Source: Cepaea nemoralis | Lineage: Eukaryota; Mollusca; Gastropoda; Stylommatophora; Helicidae | Length of the DNA stretch: 64,000 nt | Assembly (NCBI GenBank): GCA_014155875.1 | Contig: JACEFZ010011113.1 | Span: forward strand, 124,001-188,000 | Reading direction: 5' to 3' | Shown: positions 63,001-64,000 of the stretch, piece by piece | Layout: the number at the start of each line of letters is the position of its first letter | How positions within the stretch are numbered: position 1 is the stretch's first letter | The notes under the pieces: generated by a model | Databases searched by the model: none | Told to the model about the DNA's origin: nothing | What the model saw: only the letters and a program-made list of their open reading frames with translations | Made by a program: the position numbers and the translations under genes

Positions 63001-63290
63001 CAATAAGTTAACTAAAAAAAAAAAGTTCATATTAAGTATCATTTATATATTCATACAAGTCATTCCAGTTATAGACATTTCAAGCAAGCGAAAGGACTAT
63101 TTCTTAATAATTAAAAAAAAAGGGATTTTTGAACTAAAGTGTTATGAAAAATCCTTAAATACTGCGGATCAAGAATAAAAATACTAACCGTGTACCATAT
63201 CTGAATATTGAAGAAACTGATTTATAAACTGCACGTCTCAGAACTGAAATTTTTTTGCACATTAAACATGAGAAAGAACTTCTGGAAGGC
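63001..63290. other. Unassigned AT-rich sequence
   Basis: A-runs and short frames only. Confidence 0.35.
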
Positions 63291-63298
63291 ATGCCCTC

Positions 63299-63965
63299 GT
63301 GAGCAAGGAGGCAACACTAAACCAGCAAGAAGATGAATGGACTATCGGAATATTGAAAATGCCAGAGGCAGGACAGCTTAAGTATGGCAAGCCATGTGGC
63401 AATCGGCAAAGGTTTTACTTTATCATGATGACTCGCAGTGATGCTTGTTGCCTAGTCCTCTACAACTTAATACACAAAGACAATTTTAAACAAGTTGAAT
63501 TACCTGGACTGAACATCAATGGAAGGAATCAAAATCTCAAGTATGCTGAGTTATTAGCAGAAGGCAAACTGGAGTTCTAGTGGAAAAAGTAAGCGGGCAT
63601 AGTACAGAATGTGGCATAGATATTAATATTCAGAAAATGAAAACTATAATTAGCAGTAGAAAGGTGAGGCCATCAGAGACCATCACAGTAATGGTGCAGG
63701 CACTAGAAAAGTAATGTTTCTATCCAGGACATGTAATTGACAGAAGTGAAACATTAAAAAAAATAGAAATCGGCAGTTTTCAACATGAAATCAGTATCTT
63801 GAGAGATTAATAGAGAGAGAGTAAGAATTGTCAAGTATTATATATATTTAACACTATGGCACGGAAGTCTGGACAATGAACATGCAGAAAGTTGAAAAAA
63901 TGCCCCGGAGACGTGGTTATACAGTTGTATTATTTCATTTCTGTAAAAGATGGGAATCAAAGAGT
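63299..63965 (+). pseudogene. Degenerate LINE fragment at the window edge
   Basis: From 63590 the + strand reads, with shifts, GIDINIQKMKTIISSRKVRP and later HYGTEVWTMNMQKVEK, which correspond to the post-RT region of RTE/CR1-like LINEs (GMKIN--KTKVM, YG-E-WT). The 93-codon frame at 63299-63580 just upstream has no motif I recognise but may be part of the same decayed element. Confidence 0.45.
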
Positions 63966-64000
63966 TAAATGCAAGATAAAAAGGCGAGTGAAATGTTTCA

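Noticed and set aside
63299..63580. 93-codon ORF as a host gene
   Set aside because: No recognisable motif and it abuts a decayed LINE; kept only as part of a degenerate element.

Overview
This window is nuclear DNA from an animal, AT-rich and dominated by transposable elements and tandem repeats. There is no bacterial-type gene density, no operon and no CRISPR array. An arthropod with a large, repeat-expanded genome is my best guess. This rests on the C-terminal tail of the one gene I recognise and on the mix of RTE-, I- and jockey-type LINEs, tRNA-derived SINEs and mariner elements. The species cannot be named from sequence alone.

The one confident host gene lies on the + strand. Five 3' coding exons (7360-7809, 21030-21151, 27761-27829, 33589-33672, 36250-36381) join in frame with consensus splice sites and encode a Met/Gln/Gly/Pro-rich tail ending GQTLSTNLWQ. 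I read this as the C-terminal half of a SMAP-family (stromal membrane-associated) Arf GTPase-activating protein. Its zinc-finger ArfGAP domain must be encoded upstream, outside the window or in unrecognised exons. Each of its four complete introns is inflated by a different kind of repeat. Intron 1 (13.2 kb) holds mariner and SINE copies, several minisatellites and a nested RTE LINE. Intron 2 (6.6 kb) holds an intact 4.9-kb I-group LINE. Intron 3 (5.8 kb) holds a 2.8-kb array of a 56-bp satellite. Intron 4 (2.6 kb) is almost wholly two abutting minisatellites.

Upstream of exon 1 is a near-perfect 30-bp satellite of about 57 units (about 4320-6024). Downstream of 36.4 kb there is little sign of host genes to the window end: nested SINEs, 5'-truncated LINE tails, foldback elements, minisatellites and unassigned AT-rich sequence. 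Two weak host-exon candidates are noted: an ATG exon at 61340 ending in a KH-domain-like VGKII(G), and a minus-strand ORF at 55944-56297.

The most interesting system is a retrotransposon family sharing its ends. It includes an apparently intact I-type LINE (21367-26294, 9-bp target-site duplication), a 1.6-kb non-autonomous partner with the same 5' and 3' ends but no ORF (41683-43327), a 0.9-kb 3'-UTR derivative (14931-15838) and at least eight 130-151-bp elements with a constant 5' boundary. At the exact first nucleotide of both 5'-complete copies is a 7-bp helix whose two strands differ between copies yet stay complementary, enclosing a small hairpin. This is the layout of an HDV-like self-cleaving ribozyme. 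It was found by reading and has not been tested by computation.
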